Source: Hirudo medicinalis
Taxonomy: Eukaryota; Annelida; Clitellata; Hirudinida; Hirudinidae
NCBI GenBank assembly: GCA_011800805.1
Contig: MPNW01000152.1
Coordinates: forward strand, 391,982 to 455,981
DNA length: 64,000 bases
Reading direction: 5' to 3'
Part shown: positions 1 through 13,600 of the stretch, one piece after another
Numbering within the stretch: the stretch's first letter is position 1
Layout: each line of letters begins with the position of its first letter
Notes under the pieces: generated by a model
Databases searched by the model: none
The model's input: the letters and a program-made list of their open reading frames with translations, nothing else
What the model was told of the DNA's origin: nothing
Program-made: the position numbers and the translations under genes

Positions 1-165
1 TAGAGGAAGAAAAGCAATTCCTTGTAAATGGATTTTTAAAATCAAGAGGAATCCAGATGGATCTATCAACAAATATAAAGTAAGACTGGTTGATAAAGGA
101 TTCAATCAAAAGGAAGGAATTGATTTTTCAGAAACCTTCAGTCCAGTATCAAGACTTTCAACTGT
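1..165 (+). mobile_element. Ty1/copia-type LTR retrotransposon reverse transcriptase fragment
   Basis: The + strand reads continuously from base 1 as a copia-class reverse transcriptase N-terminus. The recognisable stretches are [31 protein letters not shown] and [14 protein letters not shown], which match the conserved opening of the RVT_2 domain. The frame runs off the left edge of the window and stops making sense near 165, where LINE sequence on the opposite strand begins. No LTR, integrase or catalytic YVDD box is present. This is a truncated relic joined to another element, not a functional copy. Confidence 0.85.
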
Positions 166-800
166 CGCCGCCCTCCTCTTGCTACGACTCTGCGCCATTT
201 GCATAGCGTCAGGGGCGCCTTGTGTCTTCGTTGGCTTCATGTTGATGTCCTGAAGAGATGGGTCTTCAGGTGACGTTTGAAAAACTCTAGAGATGGTTAA
301 GCTCTTGCGAAAGGGGTAATGGCAGGAGAGGCATATGAGAAGCTTCTGTTGACGAGGGATAAACTTGTTGACTGGTTGGAGTAATTGAATGATGGAAGAT
401 GAACGAAGACCAGGTACATGGCGGCGGAGAATTAGGTGATGGAGATAGGGTGGATTGGATGTCACGAGAGTTCGAAATATCATGAGAGCGATTTTGAAGA
501 CGATGCGATTATGGATCGGTAACCACTGCAATTGCTTCAGACAGTCAGTGCTATTAAGGGTGTGGTTAAGGAGAACAGGTTTAGCAAGTTTATTTTGTAC
601 GCATTGCAAGGAATGGATCAAAGAGGCAGATGTGCGATAGAGAAGGGAATTGCAGTAATCCAGACTAGAGACTATATGCAAGGACAGAAGTTATGTCGAA
701 GGAGAGGAGCGGACGGATATGCCGAATTGTCCAAATAACACCGAGGGGTTTAAGAGAAGTAGAAGAAAGGAGGAGGGTGCCAGCGACGTTTATGGAAGAT
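166..800 (-). mobile_element. Non-LTR retrotransposon (LINE) fragment, C-terminal reverse transcriptase region
   Basis: The minus strand encodes the end of a LINE polyprotein: LDYCNSLLY near the start, then VQNKLAK, LQWLPIHNRIVFKIALM, PPYLHHLI and LRSSSI. This order is typical of the thumb and C-terminal region of CR1/L2/RTE-like LINEs in invertebrates. Upstream, at 690-800, a degraded copy of the preceding region (GVIWTIRHIRPLLS) is frame-shifted relative to it. The open frame runs on into the antisense of the copia fragment (106-165), which is a fusion artefact. A decayed, truncated insertion. Confidence 0.8.
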
Positions 801-1361
801 GGAGGAGTCAGCAATAAACTGCATGATCGTTTTAAACTTTATGTATTTGTTTTTAATGTGTATAGCTTTGTTCACATTGTTTTGTAACGTTTTTCGGATA
901 ATCTTACTTCGTTACAACTAAAAGTACTGAAAATTTGTAGTAAAAAGTACTTCGGCTTTACTTAAGTAGCGCATTACTTTTACTTCGTACAATACTGGAC
1001 TTAGGATTGAAAGTGGATCAAGCAGTTTGTTTTGGAAAGTATGCATCAACTTCATCATCTCAGCCATTGAAAGATCAAGAAAAACACTACTAGTTTGATT
1101 TCTCAATAAATGGCAGATCATTTTATATCTAAGGTTCAAATAATCGAAGTCCTTGTTTGAAGTCAAACAATATGAGCTTCTATTGCTATAATTTTTACCA
1201 TTTCTGCAAACAGGAAAGGATCGTTGAGGAAAATTGCAGCCAATGCAGTATTAGAAGATGGTGATTGACATGGTTCTTTGTGCTAATCCTAGTTCTATGC
1301 CATTCATATTACGAGCCTTATTTAAATGATGGAAACTGCAAAAAACTATACTATGTATTTA

Positions 1362-2450
1362 CTATTTAGAACTTTGGTAATAACATTTGTAAAGGGGTGG
1401 ATTATTACAACATTGTCTGCAGATTTCAATTTTATAGTTTAGAGAATAAAATGAACAGTTTTTCAGGTGTGGCTTGCAACATTGTTGACAACCATTTTCA
1501 TCCAAATATGTATCTACAAATTGTAAGGATATTATAATTGCAAAAATAAAATATATGTGAAATTTCATCAAAACTGACTTCCTTCACATTGCTCTCTTTT
1601 ACTGCAACACCTAAAACAGCCGTTGTCATACTTAAGAGTTGAATTCACTTGGCAAGAAGGACAGCACATTTTGCATCCACCACTGAAAGACACCTTATGT
1701 CTCAAGCACTCCTCTTCACTGAAGGAGTAACAGCATTTTTCACAACCAAATGAATCCAGATATTTTCCCCAGGAGCCACATAACTTATTCATATTATTCT
1801 CACAACATTGTGGACAACCGTTCCAATCATTCTTTTCAGAATAAATCTTTAAAAAAAAAAATGTACCATCGTAAGTGTATTTAAATGTAAAAAATCAATG
1901 CAAACATTAATGAAGAAAGTCAACCAACTTGACATTTAGGGCAACCAGGCATTTCTTTCAAAATGTTATAGCACTGTTTGGTTAAACAGCAATATTTGCA
2001 ACCATTTTCATCAATTCTGACGAGCCTTCTGTCACAACTAGCAATGCTACCGCAGCAAGTTCCATTATCAGAATGTCCATTTCTTAATAAAAATAAATCT
2101 TTATATTTGTTTATAATTGCTTGAGGCCCTTAATTATAATAGGACGTCTAATTAAATAAATTCACAAAACCTGCATTCAAGTGACGAACTTTTGTGAGCA
2201 ATACTCAAGAAAATTGTCAAAAGTGAGAGTCCAATGAAAATTCCAACTGCTGATAGGAAAACAGACACAAGTGGATAAACGTATCTTTTCTGGCATTTGT
2301 TTTTGTCTGGCCTAGAATCACAAGTATTGGATTTTCTGTCACCCAAATCTACAAGAAACTGTTTGAGCATTTCAACCTGCTGAACGCTACAAAACTTTAA
2401 TTGACTCACAAAGGAATAATAGGGCCAATAGTCCAAAGAAGCACCCACAA
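1362..2450 (-). CDS. Cysteine-rich membrane protein with tandem GCxxCC modules (5' end unresolved)
   Basis: Four exons join in phase: from about 2450 (or further 5') to 2171, 2082-1929, 1846-1579 and 1513-1362 (stop TAG). Each junction has GT-AG ends, although the third donor (GTCAGT) is weak. The first visible exon has a hydrophobic stretch around VYPLVSVFLSAVGIFIG. The rest of the protein is packed with cysteine modules: ENGCKYCC, WNGCPQCC, SFGCEKCC, SGGCKMCC, DNGCFRCC and ENGCQQCC. Basic residues (KNKCQKRY) just before the membrane segment suggest an extracellular C-terminus, which is inference. The D-x-x-G-C-x-x-C rhythm recalls antistasin-type inhibitor domains, but those carry CxC rather than CC, so the family is not assigned. 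No in-frame ATG is visible in the first exon, although the frame stays open 5' of 2448 with a second hydrophobic run; an upstream exon is likely. Exon phasing makes a real gene probable; function is unknown. Confidence 0.6.
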
Positions 2451-4635
2451 AATAAACAAGAAAATATGGCTAGAGAATATGTGAAGACAATGAAGCAAGG
2501 CCTTTTTATCCAATGTTTTGATTCATCATTAACTCTAGCATTTCCTGAAGGTGTTGTGTACAAATTACAAACAACTAAAAAGTAAGCTCAAATACTGAAT
2601 CACAAACTATTCGAAGGCGCATAGGTGAGAATCTGTCCACAACTATTAAATCTGTGAGCATTGCTGCAATCCACCAAACTGGGAACTCTGGAGACATAAG
2701 GAGGAGGTGGATAGCTTTGAGTGACCTCCTCATAAGAGGGAAGATATTTTACATCCGTCATAATGTCCTATATCACACCTGTAGAATAAAATTTGCATTC
2801 AACTGAGGGTGTTTACATTCGTTGAACTAAGTATCCTCCACACCTATTTATGACAGGTGAGTTGGAATCACTGTTGTTCTACTGAATTTTAATTGCTAAC
2901 GATTTTAAATAAAATATTTTTAGAACTCATTAAACATTTTTCTGTGTTTAAAATAGGGCTTCCCTAAAGTTATTAATGAAAGTTCTATAAGAATTTAAGA
3001 CAGGCCTAATCAAACACTAATATTAAAAATAAGTAATGGTTATTATTATTATAAATATAAATATCATTATAAATATATTTATAAATTATATTGAGAAATT
3101 ATTTTTAATTTCAAAGTAGTACAAGATTATAAATTATAATATAAATATGAATATTATTATCATGTAAGAATTTAAGATATACATTAATTATTAATTATTA
3201 TTAATATATAATTGTAAATATACTTTAAAACTAAGCAGTTGTTATTACTTAATTATTAAGTTATTAAATAATTATCTTGTGTTAAGTTAATTATAGAAAC
3301 CATATTTAGCAACCTGAATAGTTATGTTTAATTTAGGATATTTAACATTTCGATGTAATACATTAAGTCAAAATAGATGACAACAATTTCAATAACAAGG
3401 AGTCAGGAATTTGTGACTTGCGACGAGTACAAGTACTGATGAATTGTATGGAAGTACTTGCACGAGTACTAATGTTACAACGTCCCATTGTCCACGATGG
3501 CGTAGCTGAAGGGGGCGAGGGGAATAATGTGGAGTGAAGTCACATTTTTTGGAAAGAATCTTATTCTGCCTTTTTGAATTCATCGTTGGGTTTATTTAAA
3601 CTTCCATTCACTTGCATAGGGAGGTGGACTTAAATACATTCTTACCAGCCTTGCCAATGAAAATTCGAAATTCAAAGCTGGTAAATTCGATTCGATTCAG
3701 AACTAGAGAGTTTATGTTGTATGAAGCACCTAAGTGTTTCGTCTTGTATATTTCTATTATTTTCCCAATCTCCTCAAACATATTTTGGCTTATTCACGTT
3801 TTTGTCATTTAAGACGACATCCCAAAAAACCGAATCAATCCAGTACATGAAACATGTGAATTCTCAAATAATTTGAACAAATAATAATTTGCAATTCAAG
3901 AAAAATTGCATCGATGGCTGTTTCAAAATCTTGAGGTCATTCTTGTACTTGAGTACCAATCTAGTCACTGTTAAAATTGTTAAAATGTACAAGTAGGGAC
4001 GTCAACTTTATTTTCCAAGTGGTGTAAAACCTTAATTTTTTACTTCGCAGCAAAAGTCAGGGGCGGAGCAATGGGGGGAATAGGAATCAGAAACCAAATT
4101 TTCCAACGACAATTTTCTTTATTTTTGTTGAGGCAAACGTTTATATCGAATGATGATTGAAAGCAGTATCAAAGTCACTAATTATGGCTATAAATTCAGT
4201 GAATTTTTTTTACAGCGGTAATATTAATAAAGAGTCCGAAATGTGTTAATCATAATTATTTGCTAATTGTTCCATTCTGTAACAAATCAGGAGTACACTC
4301 AAAGGTATTGTTACGAAGGTACTGTTATTAATATTGGCATAGTTGCCAAAGGGTCAGCTGATGTAAATCTTGTGCTTCAAATAGACGCAATGAAAATGAA
4401 AGTATTGTGATCTTCTCATACACTTAATTAAATGATTAATTTACCACTTCATAAGTAAATGAAGTTGGCAGAAATAAATCGGCGTAGGAGTTGAGAAAGT
4501 TCCGCAAATAGGGTGGACTGAATACCTATAAGTGCACACGTGCTCAGTTTTGTTTGTAACATCGAGCCGGGTGGGCGTGTTGATAGAAGTTGTCGGTTTG
4601 GTGGAGTGAATTATCCATTTTAATCCAAATGAATC
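2451..4635. other. Intergenic region, AT-rich core
   Basis: This lies between the divergent cysteine-rich gene and TMTC2. Bases 2950-3370 are very AT-rich, with repeated ATTATTA and TATAA words and no coding signal. Around 3410-3480 and 3940-4000 are short stretches rich in GTACTTG and GAGTAC words, resembling the interior of small DNA transposons seen again near 62.5 kb, but no terminal inverted repeats could be defined here. Nothing else is recognised. It should hold the promoters of both flanking genes. Confidence 0.5.
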
Positions 4636-7600
4636 ATGATTTATCACCAAGTGCTTTTGCCGGCATCATTGGCACTTGTTTTATTTTTGAACAGCTTACC
4701 GGGAGAGTTTTGTTATGATGATAGGTAGGTAAACACTGACTAATTACTTGACAATTTGATTATTTAACATATTTAACAAAAATTTTATCAAATATTTTTA
4801 GTTAATTTGGTACTAGATAAAGAATTTTAAAATAATTTGTGGGCAATCCTCATTAGTTTTATATATGTATATCTATATTAATCTGAATTTCATGAATTAA
4901 ATTTGTTTTGAATGTTTTCATTAACTAACATTAACCTATTTATATTCCACAAATTATTTATATTTTCATTTATTTAAAATTATTGTAGAAATTTATAAAT
5001 TTGCAATGTTCATCCATTACTTTTGATTTGATGCTTCATCATTCATGCTATTTGGTTTTAATCAAAGTGTCTACATGATCCTTTGCCACCACCATCATCA
5101 CATCCTTTCATTGATCATCACATTTCTATGCAGCCATCACAAGTAATTTACAAGACAATTTTGAGATAAAGTTTTAATTCATTTGAAGCTCAATATGAAA
5201 TTCTAAAAGTTTGCAACTCTGGATTCAGAAACAATTTGAATGAAGATTAATGCTCATTACAGCTTTGCCCATCCATCTTGAAAATTGATAAATTTAATTC
5301 CATTACATCAAACACTTCCCTCAAGCCAGAATTTTCTTCTCTGAATATTGTTATTATTCTTTTGCTTAGAATTTCACATCTGGAATCTAGCTGGAGATTT
5401 TAGGAGCTTTTATTTCATTTCATATTGATGCAGAAGGATTATCTAACCCTGAGTCATTTACTTTCTAACCACATTTGATGAAGGAATATCTTGACATGCT
5501 AAGTCTTGACAACACAGAATGGAATGAAATGAAGCATAAAATAAAAAAATGATGTTTCTGCGAGTTTTCTTGCGACTCGAACAGATGTGTTACGTGCTCT
5601 TGCAGAAGGAAAAATTACTTTAACTCATTTGCTTCTGGTCGCTTGATTGAGCATGGCTGGAAACATCTCAACATGACTTCATGGACATCAGGGGAATCTG
5701 TCGTCGTGCATGGTCGAGCCCAACTTTATTTAAATTCGAAAAAATCTCGTTTCTAATTTATCGCTTCGCGGACCGGGTGTTCGCTCCCAAGCGCCTATAA
5801 AAATCAAAGCAGAGAGATACATTTCACGATCATCGTGATAATGATGATGATGGTGAAATACATTTCATCTCCATCCTGATAATGATGAAAACAGACCTCC
5901 GTTTCAAACTTCACTCGAATAAAAGCGGATCAATATGCCAAGACTCGACGGAAGACATCAGCGTTATTAGATGTCCGAGTTGCGGTCGCTCCTAATAAAA
6001 ACCGGCCTTATTTTGTGTCGGTCACTTTAAAATGAAGCGTGCTGTGATGGCACGCCAAGAAACTCTGTTCATGATGAAGCAGGTCAGTGAGGAATGGATG
6101 CACGTGATTTCCTTGTCCGCATTGACCTTTCTTGGAATGGAATGAGTTTTTCCAGGTTGAAGTGATCAGGCTGTATGGCTCGATGGAGGGGAGGCCTTGG
6201 AATATCAACGATGCAAACAATCAGATATGACTTGACATTTCGCAAATTGACGAGTGCGTTGTTTATCTCCGTGTTGAAGTGGATTTGGCGATTTTGAATG
6301 AATGTCATTTACGGTTAAAGATATGCACAGAGAGGGAGGGCTTACAAGTTATGAAGGAGAGTGGGGAAGCAGAGTGGCATCATTCACGGGCCATGCACTC
6401 GAGTCCTCGAAGATGATTGAGCGAGGTGTGGACTCATATTTCTTCCTGGAAGGCAAAGCGGACCCCGAGGTCCTTTGAGATTCACTCCTGCTGTGGACAC
6501 TTTGAGAAACTCCGACAAGGGATCTCCAAGCAAACTCTGAACTTCCGCTCCAAGACCGCGAGTGCGACCCATGACAAACGAAGAGCAGCAATTTAATGCA
6601 GGATCCGATATTCATTGGCCGGGATAAGACTGGAATAGATTGACGCATGATTGGAAATGCACATTGGGAATGGTCATTAGCCGGATCATTTTAGAAATGA
6701 CCTTGGCAAGGAGAAGTGGCGACTTTCCCGATAGATGTCACTTCGTTTCGTGGTAGGATATATGTTTCTGACTTTACGATCACTATCTCATGATAACTAT
6801 CTTATCCCTCCTCGATGGTTGGTTTCGGCTTCAATTAGATAAGTCTAATATTCGATGCAGGTGTGTTAATTTGTTTGGATTGTACCAACATGCCATGTCA
6901 TGCATGATTCATTAGGCGAACCAGAGACAGGTGAATTAATTTGTTCTCACAGGTGTGTGCACTCCACCTTTCTTCATATTTTTCCTTTTTCGATGCAGGA
7001 TGTTTGTTTTCGTAGTTTTGTTTAAACTGAATAATTGTCGTTCAGAGAAACGAATGAGATGAAATAAATTCATGGAGATCTTCCTTGCTAGGAGACGTCA
7101 GCATCGAGCAAAGGAGATTAAATTACGTTCCCCATGCACCGCCGTAACTTCTCGTCATGATCCCCACGAGTCCCGGCCATCTTGGCTCCTCATTAAGGAT
7201 GTTTCCTTGGAAATCCGATGAAGCATGCCCCTAGTGAAATGCTGGATGTTGCTTGTTCGTGCATCTCCTCATTTCAACTTGTTACCATAATCCATCTTCT
7301 CCTGCTTCTTAAGTAAAATTGATTATCAAAACCGACAAGAAAAATCCTCAAAGGAAGCCTTCTTTTCTTACGGAGCAAATTTAATTTCCTTTAAACGTGT
7401 TCATGATTGTACCGATGTTTTAGAAAGATCTCAAGTTGCTTCAAAAAGTTTTTACGATTCTCGTTCATTGAATGCCGTCTCTTTACATTATTTATGGTGA
7501 AATGCATTAGTGTGAATTATGAATTAGTCATGCAGACGGACCCGGATTGAGTTTCTGTGAGCGTTTTGCGGATTGTTCTGCTCTTTCACGGCTCTGCACA

Positions 7601-10600
7601 TGTGACTCCAATCCACAAGCATTTTGAGCTATCCAAATGGCAGAGTTGTAAAGCCTACAGTGTTTCACCTAATTACCATTGGTTGCAGCCTCGCGACGTT
7701 TTGTGGACGGGTGGAACATCCAGCAATAACTGACTGTGCACGTGGAACGATTTAACAATTTTGTCTCAGACTGGTATTGCGTTTAATTGCTTGCGTTTGA
7801 GACTCGTACGTCTCAAAGTCTTGGAAAGAAATTCTTCCTTTAGTGGAAGTGCTTCTTAAAAATGTTCCTCGCTTTTGCAGTTTATTCAATGTTTCTGAGT
7901 TCTTGTAAAGCAAAATTTCGAGCCTATAACGGCTTCTGACAGTTGGTCCATTTGATTAATGAGACGCCGAAGATACAGCGGAGTACGATTGAAATGAATT
8001 CAAGTTGAATTCAAATCACTGGAGTGGAGTTGCATCTCGATCCTTCAGGAAGTCGTATAAAATTCGGCGTGATTTCACTCAGATTGACTCATTAATTTGT
8101 GATTTATCGCCTGTCATCCTCGCACGCACCTCTCCCCACCGTCCAACCTTCAGTCGACGCTATCGCATTTCCTTCGACATTCGCCAGTAATTGAATTTTT
8201 CGTGACTTTCGCGTGAAAAATTTCCGTCAATTTTTAAATTCATCTAAACTTCTCGCTTTTCCTTTGTCTTGCGTCTTTTTATTCTCCTACTCAAGGAAAT
8301 GTATCAGTCGGATTTTGAAGAAAAAAGTATAAAATCCTGCCTTAACTTCATCCTGTCCGACAGAAGTTGCAGTAAATGGAATTAACGAGCATCTGTCGTG
8401 TATTAATGCGCATTATTTATGCTTGTCGATATTAATCTTCACTTCTTGCTACACTTTCGCAGTGTTCTGGTTTAATGTTTTGTGTAATCTTTCGAATAGC
8501 CGAGCGATAAAAAGAAATCCCGACGTGCTGGGAGAGACGAGTTTATGGTCCATCTTCCGCAACGATTTCTGGGGCACACCGTTGCTCCACAGTGGTTCTC
8601 ACAAGTCTTACCGTCCCCTCTGCACCTTCACTTTCCGTCTCAACCACATGCTGGCAGGACTTTCTCCGTTCAGTTTCCATGCTTTTAACGTCATCATTCA
8701 TTCGCTCAACACTGGAATTTACTCGGCAACGTTATCAAATGTTCTTGGATCGAAGAGAGTTTCCTTACTAGCTGGCCTCATGTTCGCCAGTCATCCAATA
8801 CATACAGAGGCTGTTTCTGGCATCGTCGGGCGGGCTGACATGCTCTGCTGCTTCTTCTTCCTTCTGGCTCTCAACGTTTACAAGCGGTAAATTTAATGGC
8901 CTTGGAAATTTACAACCGAAACAATGGTTCAATACGGCCACTGTTACGAGTGCAGTAGGACGGGTTTGATTCGAGGAAGTCATTTTTTCCTTGCAGTTAT
9001 TGTGAGACGAGAGACGCTCAGATCCATACGGATTGCAGGGACACGGGCGGAAGCAACTCCGAACGTGTTTCTGCGGAGGTAATTTGTCAGAAGTCTCAAC
9101 AGCACATCCTCGGCTTGAGTGAGAAACGTCTTTATATTTTTCTCTCTCGTCGACAATTTGCTCTTCGATATTGCTTGCTTTTAGCAGACCTCTCCCCGAC
9201 CTCCGGCAAAAATTCCTTTGACACGGACGAAAATAATCTTGCCAGGAGACGTTTGACGTCGGCAACCTGGTTCTACGTAATCGGCTTTGCCTTTTGCGTT
9301 TTATGTGCCATGTTAAGCAAAGAGCAGGGCATTAGCGTCGTCTTCGTTTGCATTCTCCACGATGTCTTCATCAAATGTAAACTGACTTTTTTCCAAGTCC
9401 CATCCATCCTGTTCCAAGTGAGTCTCCGAGACGAATATTTTGATTTATATGCCACCGAATTTTGTTTATTTCAGGACAATCTCTCGGGCTTGCGACGGGG
9501 CATAATTCTCAATGCGATCGTTTGTGTAGTTTTCGTCTCTTTGCGACTCTATTTGATCGGCATGAATCCCCCCACCTTCTCTCCATCTGACAACCCTGCC
9601 TCCGATAGCAACAGTCTTTTGACGAGAACTCTCACCTTTCTCTTCCTTCCAGCTTTTAACTTTGGTCTCCTGTTGTGCCCTTTGACCCTCAGCTTTGATT
9701 GGTCCATGGGAGCCGTTGAGCTGATTACTTCGATCGGAGACTTACGAAATATAATCTCCGCTCTTTTTTATTTCTCTCTGGTTTGGTTCGTCTCGAAGCT
9801 TTCACTGAACATCAATTCATTTCAGCATTCGTCTTCACCAGAAAACACTCTCATCCATAATTTTCCTGCAACGCCCCCCAAATTTCAAATCACGACCGAT
9901 AACGTGAGCTACTCAACACCTAAATATCATTCCTTCACGACATTTCTTATTCAAAGATCGAAACATTCTCAAAAGAATGAAAGCGATGTTTCAAACAATG
10001 CCTCGACTTGTATCAATTCAACTCACGAGGAAAAAGACAACCGATGGCACGCTCTGTTGTTGGGGCTCTCCATTTTAATATTTCCCTTTGTTCCAGCTAC
10101 GAATCTCTTTTTTTACGTGGGTTTTGTGGTGGCCGAGAGGGTCCTATACATTCCGAGCATGGGCTTCTGTCTTCTGATTGCTATCGGAATCCACTTGCTA
10201 TTGTTGCACTTCGACACAAACTCTCCCCACCTTGTTGTTCATAACCAGGAAAACGGCTCAGTCAAGGAGATTACTAGCTTAGATAACCCCATGAACGGGA
10301 AGAAGCACAGCAAAGATGATGTCGTCAACAACACAAAGACTTGGGTTTCTGGTTTCTCACAAGGGCTTTTGAAAACACGTTCGTCACGAAAGAGGTTATT
10401 TAGTATTGAGAGCAATGGCAAGAAATATTGATCGCTCATACTTCCTCTTCAATTTAATCCGCAGCGATGGAGTTTGCGTGCTCACCATTCTCCTCCTGGT
10501 ATTGTTTTCTTGTAAGACTCTTCTCAGAAACGAAGATTGGCTCACAGAAGAATCTCTTTACAAGTCTGGCATATCTGTCAACCCCGCCAAAGGTTTCTCA

Positions 10601-13600
10601 GTGACAAGTTTAATCGTGTTTGTTGGTTGAGAACCTGAAGATGTTCTCTACGAAGAATCTTGTTAAATGTTTTCAGGCAGTGAAATAGGCGAAATTGATA
10701 AATTTGCATCCTTATCGATTTTAAACGAAACACCTTGGTTTTTTTCTTTCACAGCGTGGGGCAATCTGGCCAACGTTTTAAACTCTCGAGGAAAAATACG
10801 AGAAGCGGAACATGCTTATAAAACTGCTCTCCTCTATCGCAACAATATGGCCGACGTTCACTACAACTTGTGAGTTTTCTGTTTTTAGTTCCTTCGTCTT
10901 GACTTTTTTTGTTTGGTTTGGAGGCATTTTATTGTATCAAAAGCAACAACACAATTGAACAACTGAAAACTTTCGTCGTTGTTTTTATTAAATTATTTAT
11001 ATATTTATTTATTTTATTTATACGACGTGATTGTGACTTTACCGAAAGTGAAACTCAATGCAATTTTGCATTCACAGCGATTGTTCATTTTGGTTCATCC
11101 CTCCCCATCCACATATCATTTTGCTACAAAAGATTGTTGCGCCCAAAAGAAGATTTATGTCCTAGGCATGTGCATAAGAAGACTCCATCGATTTTATTTT
11201 TTTTATTCAACTCTTTTGTCAACAAAGCGTGCATCTGCAGCTCAATATTTGTCTTGTGAACTTTTCCTCGGTTGATCTCCGAGAAAAAGTGCTCTGAGAT
11301 ATCTTTCTTGCCTCATCTGCAGTTTTTTACAATTTCATGCAACATTGAACTTCTCTGGAGGTGACTTGCTCATGAATTTCTTTCACCAGGTTGAAGCAAA
11401 ACCTGCCTCTGAGGACTTTAATCTTGGAGACTCACAATTTGTTGAAACGATGTTTGCTAAATTTGATTTCACTCCACTGAAATTTAATTTATGCCGGTTT
11501 TTTGCTCTCATTCTCTGATTGATTGAAAGATGTATTGCATTAACTTGTTAATTGTTTCTTAGAAAAAACTAATTTATAGTAATTATGTAATGATTATTTA
11601 TAAGCGTCAACTATTTATTTTAATTGTAAACATTCGTTTCAGAGGCATTTTGTATCAGGAGCAGGGTAGACTCGCAGAAGCTATTCAAAGCTATGAACGC
11701 GCCATCCAATGTCGTCCCCGATTGACCAGTTGGTTGGAGTTTCATGAAATTACTGCAAATCGATGAGCAGCAAATCATCTGACGACTTAATGCATTTTAT
11801 GTGCTTCGTGCTCAACTCAGGAACGAGGGACGTGCCCGGCAAATGAAATGGAGAGATTCAATCCATCTCCTCGTAATGCGATTCTGTCGATAAGACGAGA
11901 GCGATAAATATGTTCACGGGAGACTAAAAACAAACTCTGGTCTTTCACGGGATTGTGGACGTTTCAATGGACGATTATTTTAAAAAGCTCCTTTTTGACG
12001 TGTCGAAGGGATGTAATTATTTCCTCGTGATGGATGACTCGAGACGGATTCAAACATTTCCTCGTTAATTTCTCCAAGTTTGCTTCTTTAAGGTGTCTTG
12101 TTGCAGAACTTCATTAAGGATCTCATTTCATTTCATTCCATCACCTTTTACAACCCCTCGCAACAGGATGATGTCATAAGTTGAACTCTAATGATTAATA
12201 ATTAAGACATCTACGATATCTGTTGGGGTGCACGATGGCTCGGAGGGTTTGCGTTCCTGCGAGCGCCGGTAAAAGCAACAGTCGTTACGTGTCGAGTTCG
12301 CAACCCAGCTTGCACCACCACAAAGCGCCTCTGGGAGACGGCGCTATATAAATGCCCCTATGGCTACTCAAATCACTTGTTAGTATTAATAATTAATACA
12401 TCTACGATACATGTTATACATTACAAATAAATAAGCGTAACTCGTCGGAGTTAAATATGTCAACAAATGTCGTTTTTCAGGAAGTGTTTCGGATTTCACA
12501 TTTTACAAGATTTAATAGATTGAATTTTATGAAGCTTTACAATTTAAAAAATGTTTCCATTACTGCTCAAGTTCCACTTTTAAACATTCAGTGGCCCACC
12601 TCAATCTTGGCATCGTACTGGCGACTATTGGCAGGAAGTTCGAAGCAGAACAGGTGATTATATGGCTTATGGAAGCCAATTACCTGTGCCTGGGTATCTC
12701 AAAATAAGCACGAGATCATTCTTTATTTATAAAGCACACTCTCCATATCACAATAACAATAATAAAAATGAATGCGTAATAACAATAATATAATTATAAT
12801 GAGTATTAATCTCCATGCCAATCAACAGGTGTACCGACATTGTAGCGACATCGATACTTCCGGTCTGAAGGATCCTCGTCTCCACGAACACACGAAGATC
12901 TCATCCCTCTACAACCTCGGCAGGTTGTTGGCAGATTTGGATCGACACGAAGTAAGAATTCTCCTTCCAATTCCTCAGCTTAAAAAATATCTTGACGTTT
13001 TGGTCACATTAAAGTTATTAATTAGCGTTCATTTCGATCAAGCGTGATGACGCCAGTTGAAGATTAATTATTGAGATAATTTGTGGAAAACAAATATCCT
13101 GAGTAATTGGGTGAAGAAACAAACAAACATCGATGACGTGTTTATTTCGTCACTTGTGTGTATGCTTTCTTCGAGTTCAACCTTCCGAGCTATGTAAATT
13201 TCGCATGGACAAGTTGCAATCGCTCGCTTACAACTTCTCTCGTAATGTAGTCACTGGTGACGATTGAATGCTCCATTGCATGCATGACGACAAACATCGA
13301 CAAAAACCTTCCTCATTCTAATTATAAGAACGCACCTTGGCTGAATGAGGTCGTAAAATTCAAACCGAACTCAACCTCATCGACTTTATTAGGTCGTGCA
13401 CTCGGCCACCGTGACTCATTCAATTCGCTTCACTCATTCGCCTCCAATTGTCATGAATGTCATGACTTCTACTAGGAAGCCGTTGCAGTTTACTTGAAGG
13501 CAGTCGACAGAAAGCCTTCCCAGTATCCAGCTCAGAGCATTTACAACATGTTAGGTGGGTGGTTGATCTCTCGTTCACCTGTTCGACATTTAAATGTAAG

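Noticed and set aside
106..681. 191-codon minus-strand open frame as a host gene
   Set aside because: It is a LINE reverse transcriptase fragment running into the antisense of a copia fragment.
6008..6648. Coding exons in the GC-richer part of TMTC2 intron 1
   Set aside because: The minus-strand frames overlap one another, lack conserved motifs and have no convincing splice pairs.
10931..11275. Hydrophobic frames of 98-116 codons in TMTC2 intron
   Set aside because: They lie in an AT-rich intron between two well-phased TMTC2 exons and overlap in two frames without similarity.
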